From: Halosimplex aquaticum
GTDB taxonomy: Archaea > Halobacteriota > Halobacteria > Halobacteriales > Haloarculaceae
Direction: 5' to 3'
Length of the DNA: 64,000 nt
Assembly (NCBI RefSeq): GCF_028747785.1
Contig: NZ_CP118158.1
Coordinates: forward strand, 1,364,001 to 1,428,000
In this document: positions 50,359 to 59,629 of the stretch, piece after piece
Layout: every line of letters starts with the position of its first letter
How positions within the stretch are numbered: position 1 is the first letter of the stretch
The notes under the pieces: generated by a model
Seen by the model: only the letters and a program-made list of their open reading frames with translations
Database searches by the model: none
Told to the model about the DNA's origin: nothing
Made by a program: the position numbers and the translations under genes

Positions 50359-51450
50359 CTATCGGGCGAGGGGCAGCGAGTAACTCCGTTCGCGTTCGAC
50401 GACGGCCTCCCAGGTCCGCTCGCACTCGCAGGACACCTGGTCGAACACCGAGGGGTCCTGGCGCTGGTCGAAGTCCTTGATGGCCCGCTGGACGCGGTCG
50501 TCGCAGTCGCCGCAGTTGTGCGGGCCGCGGTCGGAACCGTGGCCGACCGGGTCGGAGACGACGATGCCGTCGACGTCCGCGGTCGACTCCAGCACGTCGG
50601 CGACCGACCAGAGCCACGGCGGGCGGTAGCCGCCGTCGTGGTAGAGGTCTTCGACCATCGTGTAGCGCTGGACGTTGCAGGGGTTCATCGAGACGGTGTG
50701 ACAGCCCTCGACGTCGATACAGCGCCGGACGGAGCGTTTCATGTCCGCGACGGCCTCGCCTTCCGAGAGGAACGGCGGCTTCATCAGCAGGTAGGCCTTG
50801 ATCCCGCCGCCGTCGACGGCGCTCGCTTCGGCGCAGGCGTCCTCGAAGTCCGCGAAGTCGAAGTACTTGTTCACGCAGTCGTGCCTGACGCGGTCGGTCG
50901 CCGTCTCCAGTCCGATGGCCACGTCACATTCCAGGCCCTGCTCGGTGAACTCGCGGACCTTCTCGCGGTCGACGAAGTCCGGGAGCGACTCGACGACCAT
51001 GCGGTCGCGGTCGCCGAAGGTCTCGGCGATGGCCCGGCGGGTCTCGGCGGGCACCTCGCGCTCGTCGAGGAACGACCCGGAGGTGTAGATCTTGATCAGG
51101 TCGGCCTGCTCGCCGCGCAGGTCCTCGGCGTGCTCGCGCTCGTGTTCGAGACAGGCGTCGATCTGGGCCATCAGGTCCTCGTGGGCGACGGAGCCGCCCT
51201 CGACGGACTCGGCGACGTAGCCGCACATCGTGCAGCCGCCGGCGCGCGCCCAGCGGCACCCGCCGGTGTTGAGGATGATGGTGAGGGAATCGACGAAGCC
51301 GTCCGGGGTGTTGTCCTCGTCGAGCCAGACCCGCGTGGGCTCGCGCGGGTCGTAGCTGGCGTCGTTGCGCGAGCGCACCTCGCGCATCACCTTGTTGTGG
51401 GCGTCCATCCCCTTGCCCTGCTCGTAGACGTCGGGGCTCGGCTTGCTCAT
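50359..51450 (-). CDS. raSEA: Archaeosine biosynthesis radical SAM protein RaSEA
   Basis: This 363-residue radical-SAM enzyme acts with ArcS to convert the lysine-modified preQ0 base at tRNA position 15 to archaeosine. A cluster-like C-x7-C-x2-C arrangement lies in GGCRWARAGGCTMCGYVAES (about 63-82). Other family regions are LIKIYTSGSFLDEREVP, VAIGLETATDRVRHDCVNKY, AYLLMKPPFLSEGEAV and VSMNPCNVQRYTMVEDLYHD. The C-terminal Cys cluster (NCGDCDD, CECERTW) probably binds a metal. Its partner arcS lies 2.3 kb away on the same strand, with one membrane protein gene between. Confidence 0.9.
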   Translation of the reverse strand: MSKPSPDVYEQGKGMDAHNKVMREVRSRNDASYDPREPTRVWLDEDNTPDGFVDSLTIILNTGGCRWARAGGCTMCGYVAESVEGGSVAHEDLMAQIDACLEHEREHAEDLRGEQADLIKIYTSGSFLDEREVPAETRRAIAETFGDRDRMVVESLPDFVDREKVREFTEQGLECDVAIGLETATDRVRHDCVNKYFDFADFEDACAEASAVDGGGIKAYLLMKPPFLSEGEAVADMKRSVRRCIDVEGCHTVSMNPCNVQRYTMVEDLYHDGGYRPPWLWSVADVLESTADVDGIVVSDPVGHGSDRGPHNCGDCDDRVQRAIKDFDQRQDPSVFDQVSCECERTWEAVVERERSYSLPLAR

Positions 51451-51606
51451 TGGGCCAGTCTACCCGGTCGGGCGATAAAACCTCGGCGGTCCCGGACTTC
51501 GCCCTGCGAAGTCCGAGAGCACGGAAGGTGACTGTGTCGCCTTCCGGCGGTCCGGCCTTTCACCTCGCGAGAGCGGGACGACGAGCGACGGATCCCAGCC
51601 GCTCGC

Positions 51607-53640
51607 TCACCCCTCGGGCATCGTCAGCGTCCACCAGCGGAACTCGCCGGCGAGCGCGTCGACCGCCGGCAGCGCCGAGGGACCGTAGTGCATCAGTACG
51701 AACGCCGTCAACAGGAGGTAGACCGTCGCCAGCCCGACGGCCGCGCCGAACGCGCCGGCGGCGACTGTCTCGGCCCGGTCGTCCCGTCGACTGAGCAGGA
51801 GAGCCACCGCGAGCACCGTCGCGACGACCAGCGACGCGACGCCGAACTGCTGGACGACCTGTCCCTTGGCCGTCTCGAAGACGAGCAGGCTGCCGAACGC
51901 GATCGGCGCACCGAACAGGACGGCCGCCTCGTAGCCCAGGACCGCGGTCCGGGTCCGCGTGCGGAGTATCGACCGGACCCGCGGGATCCGGAACAGAGCG
52001 TACACCGCGAGGGGATACAGCGGGTGGAGATAGCGGACGGTGACCATGGCGTGGACCGGAAGCCGGTTCATGTACAGGCAGGTCAACAGCCCCGCGAACA
52101 CGACGACCACCAGGTCGACGGGGTCGACGGCGTCGCGGAGTCGAACGGTACCCGCCCGGAGTTCGCCGATCCGCCGTCGGAGTGGCAGCGCGATTAGAGC
52201 CGCGATCACGGGAGCGGACTCGACGAGCGAGAGATTCGTTCCGCCGTCGAAGAAGATGTTGCTCGTTTCGTGGTTGTTCTGGCCCCACCGGATGCCGATC
52301 TCGACGATGTCGTCCGGGTCGGTGAACAGCGTGACGAATCCGTTCACGTACATGCTGGCGGCGCGCTGGAGTAACGGGGAGATGGCGTCGAACTTCCCGA
52401 GGACGGCACCGACGACCGTCCACAGTACCGCGACGGGCCAGAACCCGTCGGATGCGACTCCGCCTGTACTCCCTCCCCTTCCGATTCCGCCGCCACCGTC
52501 GCCGTTCACCCCCCCGACTCCGACGTCTGCCGGCGATTGCCCGTGGTACGCGTCGAGGAAGTGCGGTGGTAACGCCGGATTGCCCGATATCAGGGCGTTC
52601 GTCACCAGAAACGGGACGAGCGAGAGGGCGAACATCCCGCCGACGACGGCCAGCGTCCGCGCGTCGTTTCGCCGTGCGGTCGGGATGTCGACGGCTGCGA
52701 TCGCCGCGAACAGGGTGAACCCCTCCGGCGCGTGCACCCAGGCGAGCAGTCCCGCGCAGGCGTACGCGCCGCCCCGGAAGCGCGCCGCGTTCCGCACCGA
52801 TTCTCCGTCTCGACGACTCCGCGCGAAGGCGTAGAGCGCGAGGACGACGAACATCGCGGTGAGCGTGTGCCGCTTCGGCGTCGTCGCCCAGAACGCGACG
52901 GGCGTCCCCAACAGCACGGTCGCGCCGCCGAGGAGACCGACGGTCTCGCCGTGCCGGTCGGCGAGCAGTCGATAGACGGCGACGACGATCGCCGCCCCAG
53001 CGAACATGGTCGACAGCTGCAGCGCCATGATAATCAGGTCGCTCTGGAACGGTTTGTGGAACCAGGCGTTGCCGATCAGGGCCACCGCAGCGAGACCGGC
53101 CCCGACGGCGAGTCCGCGACGGCGCCGACCGATCTGGTCGCCGACGAGCGCGCACGTCGCCAGCGCCAGCCCGCTCCAGCCGACGACGACCAGCCAGCGC
53201 AGGTCGACCAGCGGGTCCAGCAGTTCCAGCCCCCAGAGGACGGGGAGCGCGAGCCCGACCACGCCGTACCCGCGGCCGTAGACGAGCCCGTCGTGGTAGT
53301 GCATCCCCGGATAGCCGTAGTCGAGTTCGCCCATCCTCCCGAACGAGAGGTGTCCCTCGCTCATCCGTTCGAGCATCGGCACGAACAGCCCGATGTCGTT
53401 GAAGAAGACGCCGACGCGCCAGGTCAGGACGAACAGCGCGAGCGACCCGCAGAACAGGGCCAGCCCCGGCCGCCCGCCGAACAGCACCCGCGTCAGCGTC
53501 GCACCGAGGCCGGCGAGGCGGTCGCGCTCCGCCTCCGCGGGCAGCCACGAGTAGCGGGCCGAGTCGCCGCTCACGCGGCTCCCCTCCCACGTTCTACGCA
53601 GGTCCCGCCCGGCTGCTCGGTCCGCAGAGTCACGTTGCAC
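51607..53640 (-). CDS. Large polytopic membrane protein (GT39/PMT-like fold possible)
   Basis: This 677-residue protein has about 12-14 membrane helices. After the first helix (GLALFCGSLALFVLTWRVGV) comes the loop FNDIGLFVPMLERMSEGHLS, and a large extracellular loop YGYPGMHYHDGLVYGRGYGV. The N-terminal organisation, with acidic residues after TM1, resembles glycosyltransferases of the GT-C type (dolichol-linked donors), but I see no definite catalytic motif. A Gly-rich loop (GVGGVNGDGGGGIGRGG) sits in the middle. It lies between raSEA and arcS, which suggests shared expression rather than a shared pathway. The first 25 residues are soluble; a GTG at MSGDSARY is another start. Confidence 0.7.
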   Translation of the reverse strand: MQRDSADRAAGRDLRRTWEGSRVSGDSARYSWLPAEAERDRLAGLGATLTRVLFGGRPGLALFCGSLALFVLTWRVGVFFNDIGLFVPMLERMSEGHLSFGRMGELDYGYPGMHYHDGLVYGRGYGVVGLALPVLWGLELLDPLVDLRWLVVVGWSGLALATCALVGDQIGRRRRGLAVGAGLAAVALIGNAWFHKPFQSDLIIMALQLSTMFAGAAIVVAVYRLLADRHGETVGLLGGATVLLGTPVAFWATTPKRHTLTAMFVVLALYAFARSRRDGESVRNAARFRGGAYACAGLLAWVHAPEGFTLFAAIAAVDIPTARRNDARTLAVVGGMFALSLVPFLVTNALISGNPALPPHFLDAYHGQSPADVGVGGVNGDGGGGIGRGGSTGGVASDGFWPVAVLWTVVGAVLGKFDAISPLLQRAASMYVNGFVTLFTDPDDIVEIGIRWGQNNHETSNIFFDGGTNLSLVESAPVIAALIALPLRRRIGELRAGTVRLRDAVDPVDLVVVVFAGLLTCLYMNRLPVHAMVTVRYLHPLYPLAVYALFRIPRVRSILRTRTRTAVLGYEAAVLFGAPIAFGSLLVFETAKGQVVQQFGVASLVVATVLAVALLLSRRDDRAETVAAGAFGAAVGLATVYLLLTAFVLMHYGPSALPAVDALAGEFRWWTLTMPEG

Positions 53641-53735
53641 CGAACTTTCCCGTTCCCCGAGATAACTATTGCGGGGGGATTATCGAAGGCGATAGCGGCG
53701 GAGCGGGCTGGGGGTCCGTGCCGGGGTCGGCGGCG

Positions 53736-55574
53736 TCAGTCCAGTTCGTCGACGTGGCGGACCTCCGCGGCGATTCCGCGCGTCGAGGCGGCCATCTCCG
53801 GCCCCGTCATCTCCGCGCGGCCGACGGCGAACGCGCTCGGTCCCTCGACGACGACCTCGTCGCCGACGCGGATCGACTCGTCGGCGTCGACGACGCCGGG
53901 GGCGAGGACGCTGCCGTGGGGAACGAAGTCGTCGATCTCGATCCGCTTGGTCGGCGCCTCGCTCTCGACCCAGCGGCGAGCGCCCGCGAGCGTGAACGCG
54001 AGCGTCCCGTACGGACGGACGACCACGGCGAGCTGCTCGCCGTCGCCGTCGTGGGCCTGGAGACCGGGCTGACTGCCCCGAATGGTGAGGTCGTCGAACA
54101 GCGCGTCGCCCGCGCCCGCCCCGAACTGGTAGTCGGCGATGGCCCTGACGGTGTTGTGCTGGCGCTCGCGCTTGCCGTACGCAGGCTCGCCGGAGAGCTC
54201 GCTGGCGAGGTTGCCGAGCGATTCCGTGGTGGTGGGGTGGTCCTCGACGGTGTACGTGAACTCCGTCCCGAGGCTCTCCTCGACGCGTTCGCAGATCGGG
54301 CGGTAGTCGTCGGGGACGTGCGCGATGACCCGCGGGTAGTCGGTGCGTTCGAGGTACCGTTCGAGGACGTTCGCCACGAACTCGATCTCGTTGGCGCTCC
54401 AGCGGCCGGTCACCACGGAGTCGTAGTGCTGGGCGGGGTAGGTGAGTTCGAGTTCTTGCGGGACGACGCCGATGGGCGAGGTCATCGACACCTTGTGGGC
54501 GCGCCACTGGACGGCGTCGTGGTACTGCCTGTGGCTCTGGGAGTCGCTGTAAGGTTTCGCCGCCGAGCAGGGTACGAGCACGAGCGGGTTGTCGAAGCGG
54601 TTGCGGTACCGGGAGGTGACGCGCTCGGCGAATCGCTGGATCTCGACGCGGCGGATGGTGTCCTCGGTCGCCGCCGTGATCTCGGCCTGCCGGAGGACCG
54701 GCGTGCGCTCTTCGAGGTAGCCGTACTGCTGGTCGAGCCGGCGGAAGGTGGCGGTCAGCCACTGCTCGTGACGGGCCTGGCCCTCGATGTAGTCCCGGAG
54801 GCGGCCGTCGCGGATCCTCCGGCGGACGGTCTTGAGCGCGGCGGCCAGCGCGTTGACGTTGTGTCGGGCGCAGTCCGCGCGGTCGAACTCCTCGCGGGGC
54901 TGCTGGCAGGCCGGGCAGGCACAGGGCAGTTCGTCGAGGTCTTCGAGGAACTGGTGGCCGTCGACGGTGAGGTAGCGGCCCTGGGTCCCCCGAACGACGG
55001 CCCGGTCGGCGTCCACGAGGTCAACGCCCGCGTAGACCAGCGTCGCGACGTTCGCGGGCGTGGCGACGCCGGGGAGGTACAGGGCGGTGTCCGGCGGGAT
55101 CGCCTCACGCACCCGGATCATCGCGTCCACGAAGGCCCGGGCGTGCCCGACGAGGCCGGGCGCCCCGGAGAGGACGTAGGCGTCTGTGCCGTGGTCGGTC
55201 GCCGTCTCCGTGGAGACGACGGCGGCGCTCGGGAAGTCGACGGTCGGATACTCCGCGTCGAAGGCGTCCTGGACCTCCTCGGGCGTCCCCGCCGGGAACC
55301 CGCGGGCGGGGAGGACGGTCAGGTGTGCGTCGTCGCCCTCGGGGGCGTCGGGCTCGGTCGCCCAGCCGCTTCCGGGGTCGGTGAGGACGGGGTGTGCGAG
55401 GCCCGCTTCGGGAGCGCTGTCGCCGTCGTCCGCGGTCGCGCCGGCGGCACCGCTCGCGCCGTCGGCGCGGTCCGCGTCGGTGACCAGCGCGGGCGTCGTC
55501 ACCGGCGAGTCGAGGCGCAACTCGGCGAGACGGGCCGCGCCGTCGCGCTCGTGGACCTCGAAGTGGTCGGTCAT
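53736..55574 (-). CDS. arcS: Archaeosine synthase subunit alpha (ArcS/TgtA2)
   Basis: This 612-residue protein is a TGT paralog that lost transglycosylase activity. ArcS attaches lysine to preQ0 at tRNA G15, and RaSEA then releases archaeosine. The N-terminal TGT-like domain (about 1-260) has CACPACQQPREEFDR and further Cys/His of the zinc site. The catalytic core domain has the ArcS motif LVPCSAAKPYSDSQSHRQYH (about 345-364), and the C-terminus carries the PUA domain (LTIRGSQPGLQAHDGDGEQL onward, about 525-612). I chose ATG 55574 (MTDHFEVHER). An inserted acidic stretch (about 40-70) is lineage specific. Confidence 0.92.
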   Translation of the reverse strand: MTDHFEVHERDGAARLAELRLDSPVTTPALVTDADRADGASGAAGATADDGDSAPEAGLAHPVLTDPGSGWATEPDAPEGDDAHLTVLPARGFPAGTPEEVQDAFDAEYPTVDFPSAAVVSTETATDHGTDAYVLSGAPGLVGHARAFVDAMIRVREAIPPDTALYLPGVATPANVATLVYAGVDLVDADRAVVRGTQGRYLTVDGHQFLEDLDELPCACPACQQPREEFDRADCARHNVNALAAALKTVRRRIRDGRLRDYIEGQARHEQWLTATFRRLDQQYGYLEERTPVLRQAEITAATEDTIRRVEIQRFAERVTSRYRNRFDNPLVLVPCSAAKPYSDSQSHRQYHDAVQWRAHKVSMTSPIGVVPQELELTYPAQHYDSVVTGRWSANEIEFVANVLERYLERTDYPRVIAHVPDDYRPICERVEESLGTEFTYTVEDHPTTTESLGNLASELSGEPAYGKRERQHNTVRAIADYQFGAGAGDALFDDLTIRGSQPGLQAHDGDGEQLAVVVRPYGTLAFTLAGARRWVESEAPTKRIEIDDFVPHGSVLAPGVVDADESIRVGDEVVVEGPSAFAVGRAEMTGPEMAASTRGIAAEVRHVDELD

Positions 55575-55672
55575 GTCTCTCTCGTCGGCGCGTGTCGGGA
55601 TGAGGCTATCGTCTCGGCCCCGCCGGCGTTCCCGTGAGCGGCGGCCGCTCCCGCTGCGAGCGCGTTCGACTC

Positions 55673-55990
55673 TCACATCGCGAGCGGCAGCGCCAGCAGC
55701 GCGACGACGCCGACGCAGGCAACCGTCGCCAGCACGAGCCGCTCGAAGCGTTCGCCGACCGGTACCTCCTCGCGGCGAACCGGCCGGTGCGTCCAGACCA
55801 GCCGGTAGTACGTCCCCGCGGTCGCCGCGAGGAAGAGCGCGGTCGAGACGGCGACGCCGTAGCCGATCGGGAGCCCGAGCGCCGCGAAGTACAGCGGTCC
55901 GTAGGAGTACGCGATCGCGAAGGCGACGCCCGTCACGACCAGGAACGGGACCGGGTCGACCGCCGTCCCCTCCCGGTTCCGGAGCTTCAT
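55673..55990 (-). CDS. Three-helix membrane protein of unknown function
   Basis: This 105-residue membrane protein has three helices (VDPVPFLVVTGVAFAIAYSY, LGLPIGYGVAVSTALFLAAT and RLVLATVACVGVVALLALPL) and a basic loop (RLVWTHRPVRREEVPVG) between the second and third. It ends LPLAM. I recognise no family. It lies 98 bp upstream of arcS on the same strand. Confidence 0.7.
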   Translation of the reverse strand: MKLRNREGTAVDPVPFLVVTGVAFAIAYSYGPLYFAALGLPIGYGVAVSTALFLAATAGTYYRLVWTHRPVRREEVPVGERFERLVLATVACVGVVALLALPLAM

Positions 55991-56147
55991 GCGCCCGGTT
56001 GGGCCCGAACGCTCCTACGTCTTGGCCGGGCGTGTTCAAGGCCGCCGGCGCAGGCGGTCGAGACCGGGGTCGGGACATGGTGGCCACCGACCGCCCCGAG
56101 TGGTACCGACCCGCACACCTAAGAGGACGGCGGCCGCGCTCGTGGGT

Positions 56148-56345
56148 ATGGCGACGGACGGCGAGACGCCATCGGACGGCGACATCCGCGTGCTGCTCGC
56201 GCTCGACCTCCTCCTGTCGCTGGCGTTCAGCCTCGGCGTCGTCTACGCGCTTGACTTCGTGGGGATCGGCGAGTTCACCTGGGCGAACGTCGCGGTCGCG
56301 ACGCTGTTTCTCGCCGTCGTGACGTACCTCGCCGTCCTGCGGTGA
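56148..56345 (+). CDS. Small two-helix membrane protein
   Basis: This 65-residue protein starts at ATG 56148 (MATDGETPSDGDIRVLLALD) and has two hydrophobic helices (about 14-33 and 41-63) separated by FVGIGEFTW, ending LAVLR. The upstream part of the frame is Arg-rich and unlike coding sequence, which supports this start. It is a typical haloarchaeal small membrane protein without a known role. Confidence 0.7.
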   Translation: MATDGETPSDGDIRVLLALDLLLSLAFSLGVVYALDFVGIGEFTWANVAVATLFLAVVTYLAVLR

Positions 56346-56451
56346 AGGGAGAGCGAGACCCGTTCTCTCCACCCCCGTCTCCGTCGCTGGTTCCGGCAAG
56401 GCCGTCGGGCGGAGGATCCCTTACCAGTCTCGCGGCCGTAGCGCGCACGCC

Positions 56452-57150
56452 ATGACTTCGGCACTGTTCGTCGTCAGCGAGGAAGGGTACTGGGCAGAGG
56501 AGTGCGTGGAGCCGCTCACCACGCTCGAATCCGCGGGCGTGGACGTGACAGTCGCGACGCCGTCGGGCGACCCACCGGTCGTCGACGAGCGGTCGGTCGA
56601 CCCCGACGAGGTGGGCGAGGAGACCGCCGAACGCGCCCGCGAGGTCCACGAGAACCACGCGGAACTGAACGACCCCGAACCCGTCGCGCGGGTCGACGCC
56701 GACGGGTACGACGCCGTCGTCTTCCCCGGCGGCCACGGCACCGAGTGGGACGTCAATCAGGACAAACACGCCCGAGCGCTGCTGCGCGACGCCGTCGCCG
56801 GTGACGATGGCACGGCGCTCGTCGTCTGCCACGCCGTCGGCATCCTCGCGTTCACCCGCACCGACGAGGGCGAGTTCCTCGTCGACGGGCGCGACGTGAC
56901 CGGCTTCCCCAACGAGTGGGAGGAGGGCATCGTCGACGACGACGACCGGATGCCCGACGGTCGGAAGCTCCCCTACTGGGTCGAAGACGAGGTGAAAGCC
57001 GCCGGCGGCAACTGGGACGCCGAACTCGACGCCGACGCGAGCGTCACCGTCGACGGCGACCTCGTCACAGCCCGCGGCCCAGAATCGTCGTCCGCGGCCG
57101 CACAGGCGCTGCTCGACGAACTCGGCGTCGCCGCTGCGGCTGGCGACTGA
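56452..57150 (+). CDS. DJ-1/PfpI family protein (Hsp31-like)
   Basis: This 232-residue protein of the class I glutamine-amidotransferase-like superfamily has SALFVVSEEGYWAEECVEPL at the N-terminus, DAVVFPGGHGTEWDVNQDKH, and the nucleophile elbow ALVVCHAVGILAFTR (Cys at about 127). FPNEWEEGIVDDDDRMPDG follows. Relatives are glyoxalase III-type deglycases/chaperones (Hsp31) or proteases. The Glu before the Cys elbow typical of DJ-1 is not obvious, so the activity is uncertain. Confidence 0.85.
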   Translation: MTSALFVVSEEGYWAEECVEPLTTLESAGVDVTVATPSGDPPVVDERSVDPDEVGEETAERAREVHENHAELNDPEPVARVDADGYDAVVFPGGHGTEWDVNQDKHARALLRDAVAGDDGTALVVCHAVGILAFTRTDEGEFLVDGRDVTGFPNEWEEGIVDDDDRMPDGRKLPYWVEDEVKAAGGNWDAELDADASVTVDGDLVTARGPESSSAAAQALLDELGVAAAAGD

Positions 57151-57217
57151 GGCCGCGGTCTCGATTCGCTGTTCGTCTATCTTTCGAACCGTTCGTAGAC
57201 TGGTGACCGTTCAATCA

Positions 57218-57512
57218 GGCGCGCGCTGTCGCGAGTTTCATCTCGCGACGGAACCGTGCGAGGGATGAGAAGCGCACCGAGCGGAGCCTGCGGAGCGAGG
57301 GAGCATCGCAGTCGGTTGGGGAGGCGCGTGGCGCGGTGCGGTACTGTGCGGGCCGGTCCTGGCGGACTGAAAGGGCGAGGCCAGGTCGCGCGGTCTGCGC
57401 GGGCTCTATCCGAGGGAGCGACAGCGACCGAGGATATCCCGCACAGACCGCGCGAGCGGGCCGAGGGCTTTCGTCGCTTGTCGTCGTCTGCGGTTCCGAC
57501 TGCTAGCGGGCG
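57218..57512. repeat. Dispersed structured non-coding element, copy C (full length)
   Basis: This full copy of about 295 bp matches 15974-16272 along its whole length. A 5' hairpin GTCGCGAG-6 nt-CTCGCGAC lies at 57229-57250. In the 3' half, 57368-57381 pairs with 57460-57473 (TGAAAG/CTTTCG, GG/GG, CGAGGC/GCCGAG), and 57384-57403 pairs with 57438-57457 in 18 of 20 positions. The apical arm is ATCC/GGAT, GA/GA, GG/CC, GA/GA, GC-GACA-GC (57408-57435). The pairs at 57411/57432 and 57415/57428 are C-G and G-C where copy A has T-A. It lies 98 bp upstream of upp. Strand undetermined. Confidence 0.8.
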
Positions 57513-57609
57513 GGTTTCACTGCCGTCAGTGGTGTCCCTACCGACTACTACAGCAACCACAGATCCGGAGCGCGGTGGATATTTGGGGAGGCCGCACGGA
57601 GACGGGCGT

Positions 57610-58290
57610 ATGACGATCGAAGACCGCGGCGACGCGAGCCTCGTCACGCACGCGCTCGCCAGGGACATGCTGACGCAGTTGCGCGACGTGGAGACCGAAC
57701 AGGTGGCGTTCCGGAAGGGGCTGGTCAAGCTGGGCCGGATCTGCGGCTACGAGATCATCGACGGCGCGATGGAGACCGAGTACGTCTCGGTCCAGACGCC
57801 GCTCACCGAGACGATGGGCGAGCGCGTCAAGGGGCTGGACGACGTCGTCATCGTGAACGTCCTGCGGGCGGCTACCCCCTTCGTCGAGGGGCTGCTCAAG
57901 GCGTTCCCGCGGGCGCGCCAGGGCGTCATCTCGGCCAGCCGCGACGAGGAGGCGGGGATGGACGACGACGGCGAGTTCCCCATCTCGGTCGACTACGTGA
58001 AACTCCCCGACATCGAACCGGACGACACCGTCATCGTCGCCGACCCGATGCTCGCCACCGGGTCGACGATGTGCGCCGTGCTGGAGCGCGTGCTGGAGGG
58101 CCAGCCCGACCCCGAACACCTCTTCGTTCTCTCTGCCGTCAGCGCGCCCGAGGGGCTCCTCCGGGTGGACGAGGCGTTCCCGCAGGCGGATCTGTTGACC
58201 GTCGCCATCGACGACGAACTCGACGACGACGGCTACATCGTCCCCGGGCTCGGCGACGCCGGCGACCGGGCGTTCCGGACCACCGAGTGA
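57610..58290 (+). CDS. upp: Uracil phosphoribosyltransferase
   Basis: This 226-residue UPRTase converts uracil and PRPP to UMP in pyrimidine salvage. Visible motifs are [55 protein letters not shown], the PRPP-binding loop [20 protein letters not shown] (about 138-157), and the uracil-binding [15 protein letters not shown] at the C-terminus. I chose ATG 57610 ([10 protein letters not shown]). The structured element ends about 98 bp upstream, so it could lie in the upp leader. Confidence 0.94.
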   Translation: MTIEDRGDASLVTHALARDMLTQLRDVETEQVAFRKGLVKLGRICGYEIIDGAMETEYVSVQTPLTETMGERVKGLDDVVIVNVLRAATPFVEGLLKAFPRARQGVISASRDEEAGMDDDGEFPISVDYVKLPDIEPDDTVIVADPMLATGSTMCAVLERVLEGQPDPEHLFVLSAVSAPEGLLRVDEAFPQADLLTVAIDDELDDDGYIVPGLGDAGDRAFRTTE

Positions 58291-58345
58291 GCGGACGTCC
58301 GTTCGACGCCGGCGCGGACGTCGGGTCCGCCGTATCGGCGTCGCG

Positions 58346-59236
58346 ATGACGCAGTCGCTCGTGGGCGTCGGGTTCGCGGTGCTGGCGGCGCTGGCCTTCG
58401 CCGCCCAGAGTCTCGCCGTCCGTCTCGGCACGCGGACCCGGTCGATCACCGAGGTCATCGCGGTGATGTTCGGCGTCAACCTGCTCGTGTTGCTCCCGGT
58501 GGCCGGCGCCAGCGCGTATCCGGAGTACGGGCTGACGGGGACGGCGGTCGCCGCGTTCGCCGTCGCTGGGCTCCTGGGGTCGCTCCTCGCGCGGGCCTGT
58601 TACTTCGTCGGCATCGAGCGACTGGGGGCGAGCCGCGCCGAACCGCTCCGGGCGCTCGTCCCGCTGTTCGCGCTGGGGGCGGCCGTCCTCGTGCTCGACG
58701 AACGCGTGACGCCCGTTCTACTACTCGGCGTCGCCCTCCTCCTCGCGGGCGCCGTCGTCGTGAGCCTCGACAGCCGGGCGGCGCCCGGGACCGAGTCCGG
58801 CCGGCAGTTGCTGGTCGCGCTCGCCTTCCCGGTCGCCGCGGCGCTGTTCCTCGGCATCGACCCGATATTCACGAAGATCGGGTTCGCAGACGGCACCCCG
58901 GTGTTGGTGGCCGTCACGGTCCGCGTCGCCGCGGCGGCGGCGGGGTTCGGCCTCTATCTCCTGTGGCGGGCGATGCGCGAGGGCGGCGTCCAGCCGATCG
59001 GCGTCAACCGGTGGCTCGTCGCCGCGAGCGTCGCCAACACGGTGTACCTGCTCTCGTACTACGAGGCGCTCGCGCGGACGCCGGTCACGGTCGTGACGCC
59101 CGTGCTGAGCACGAGCACGCTGTTCGTGATCGGGGGCGCCGCGCTCTTCCTGCGGAAGGACGAGCGGGTGACGCGGCGGCTGGTCGCCGGGGCACTGCTC
59201 GTCGTGCTCGGCGTGGTCTTCGTGGTCCGCGGCTGA
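58346..59236 (+). CDS. EamA/DMT-family transporter
   Basis: This 296-residue transporter has ten predicted membrane helices in two EamA repeats. The first begins LVGVGFAVLAALAFAAQSLA and ends near ALLLAGAVVVSLDSRAA; the second begins LLVALAFPVAAALFLGIDPI and ends LLVVLGVVFVVRG. Conserved family positions include ACYFVGIERLGASRAEPLRA. It may export metabolites or nucleosides; the substrate is unknown. It starts 55 bp after the upp stop on the same strand. Confidence 0.9.
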   Translation: MTQSLVGVGFAVLAALAFAAQSLAVRLGTRTRSITEVIAVMFGVNLLVLLPVAGASAYPEYGLTGTAVAAFAVAGLLGSLLARACYFVGIERLGASRAEPLRALVPLFALGAAVLVLDERVTPVLLLGVALLLAGAVVVSLDSRAAPGTESGRQLLVALAFPVAAALFLGIDPIFTKIGFADGTPVLVAVTVRVAAAAAGFGLYLLWRAMREGGVQPIGVNRWLVAASVANTVYLLSYYEALARTPVTVVTPVLSTSTLFVIGGAALFLRKDERVTRRLVAGALLVVLGVVFVVRG

Positions 59237-59323
59237 GGCCGTCGGGCGACCGTGCGTTCCGGAGAACCGAGCGACGGACGCTGCGAGGGTGGGCTTTTTG
59301 CCGGTGTCGAGCGTCGACCGTCC

Positions 59324-59527
59324 ATGGACCTGCGAGAACTCCTGCGTCCGGACCCGGACGATCGCGCCGGCGAGATCGGCGCCCTCGGGGCCATCGCGGG
59401 CGCAGCGGCCGCTGTACTGCTCGGCTCCGGGGGGAATCCCCTCCTCTGGGCGTCTGCCGGCGGTATCGCGGGCCTGTTGATCGGTGTCGTCGCCGCCGAG
59501 TTGCGGTCGCTGGCGGGCTCTCCGTGA
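59324..59527 (+). CDS. Small membrane protein
   Basis: This 67-residue protein starts at ATG 59324 (MDLRELLRPDPDDRAGEIGA) and has two closely packed Gly/Ala-rich helices (IGALGAIAGAAAAVLLGSGG and LLWASAGGIAGLLIGVVAAE). It has a polar N-terminus and ends RSLAGSP. The function is unknown. It is 87 bp after the EamA gene. Confidence 0.65.
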   Translation: MDLRELLRPDPDDRAGEIGALGAIAGAAAAVLLGSGGNPLLWASAGGIAGLLIGVVAAELRSLAGSP

Positions 59528-59629
59528 CGCTGGCCGCGAACGGCGATCGCGGCGGTCTACTCACCAGGCGTATCTCTCACGATCGTTTCGACGGCACCGT
59601 TACGTGCTCGGGCCGCGTCCGGTGTGGGT

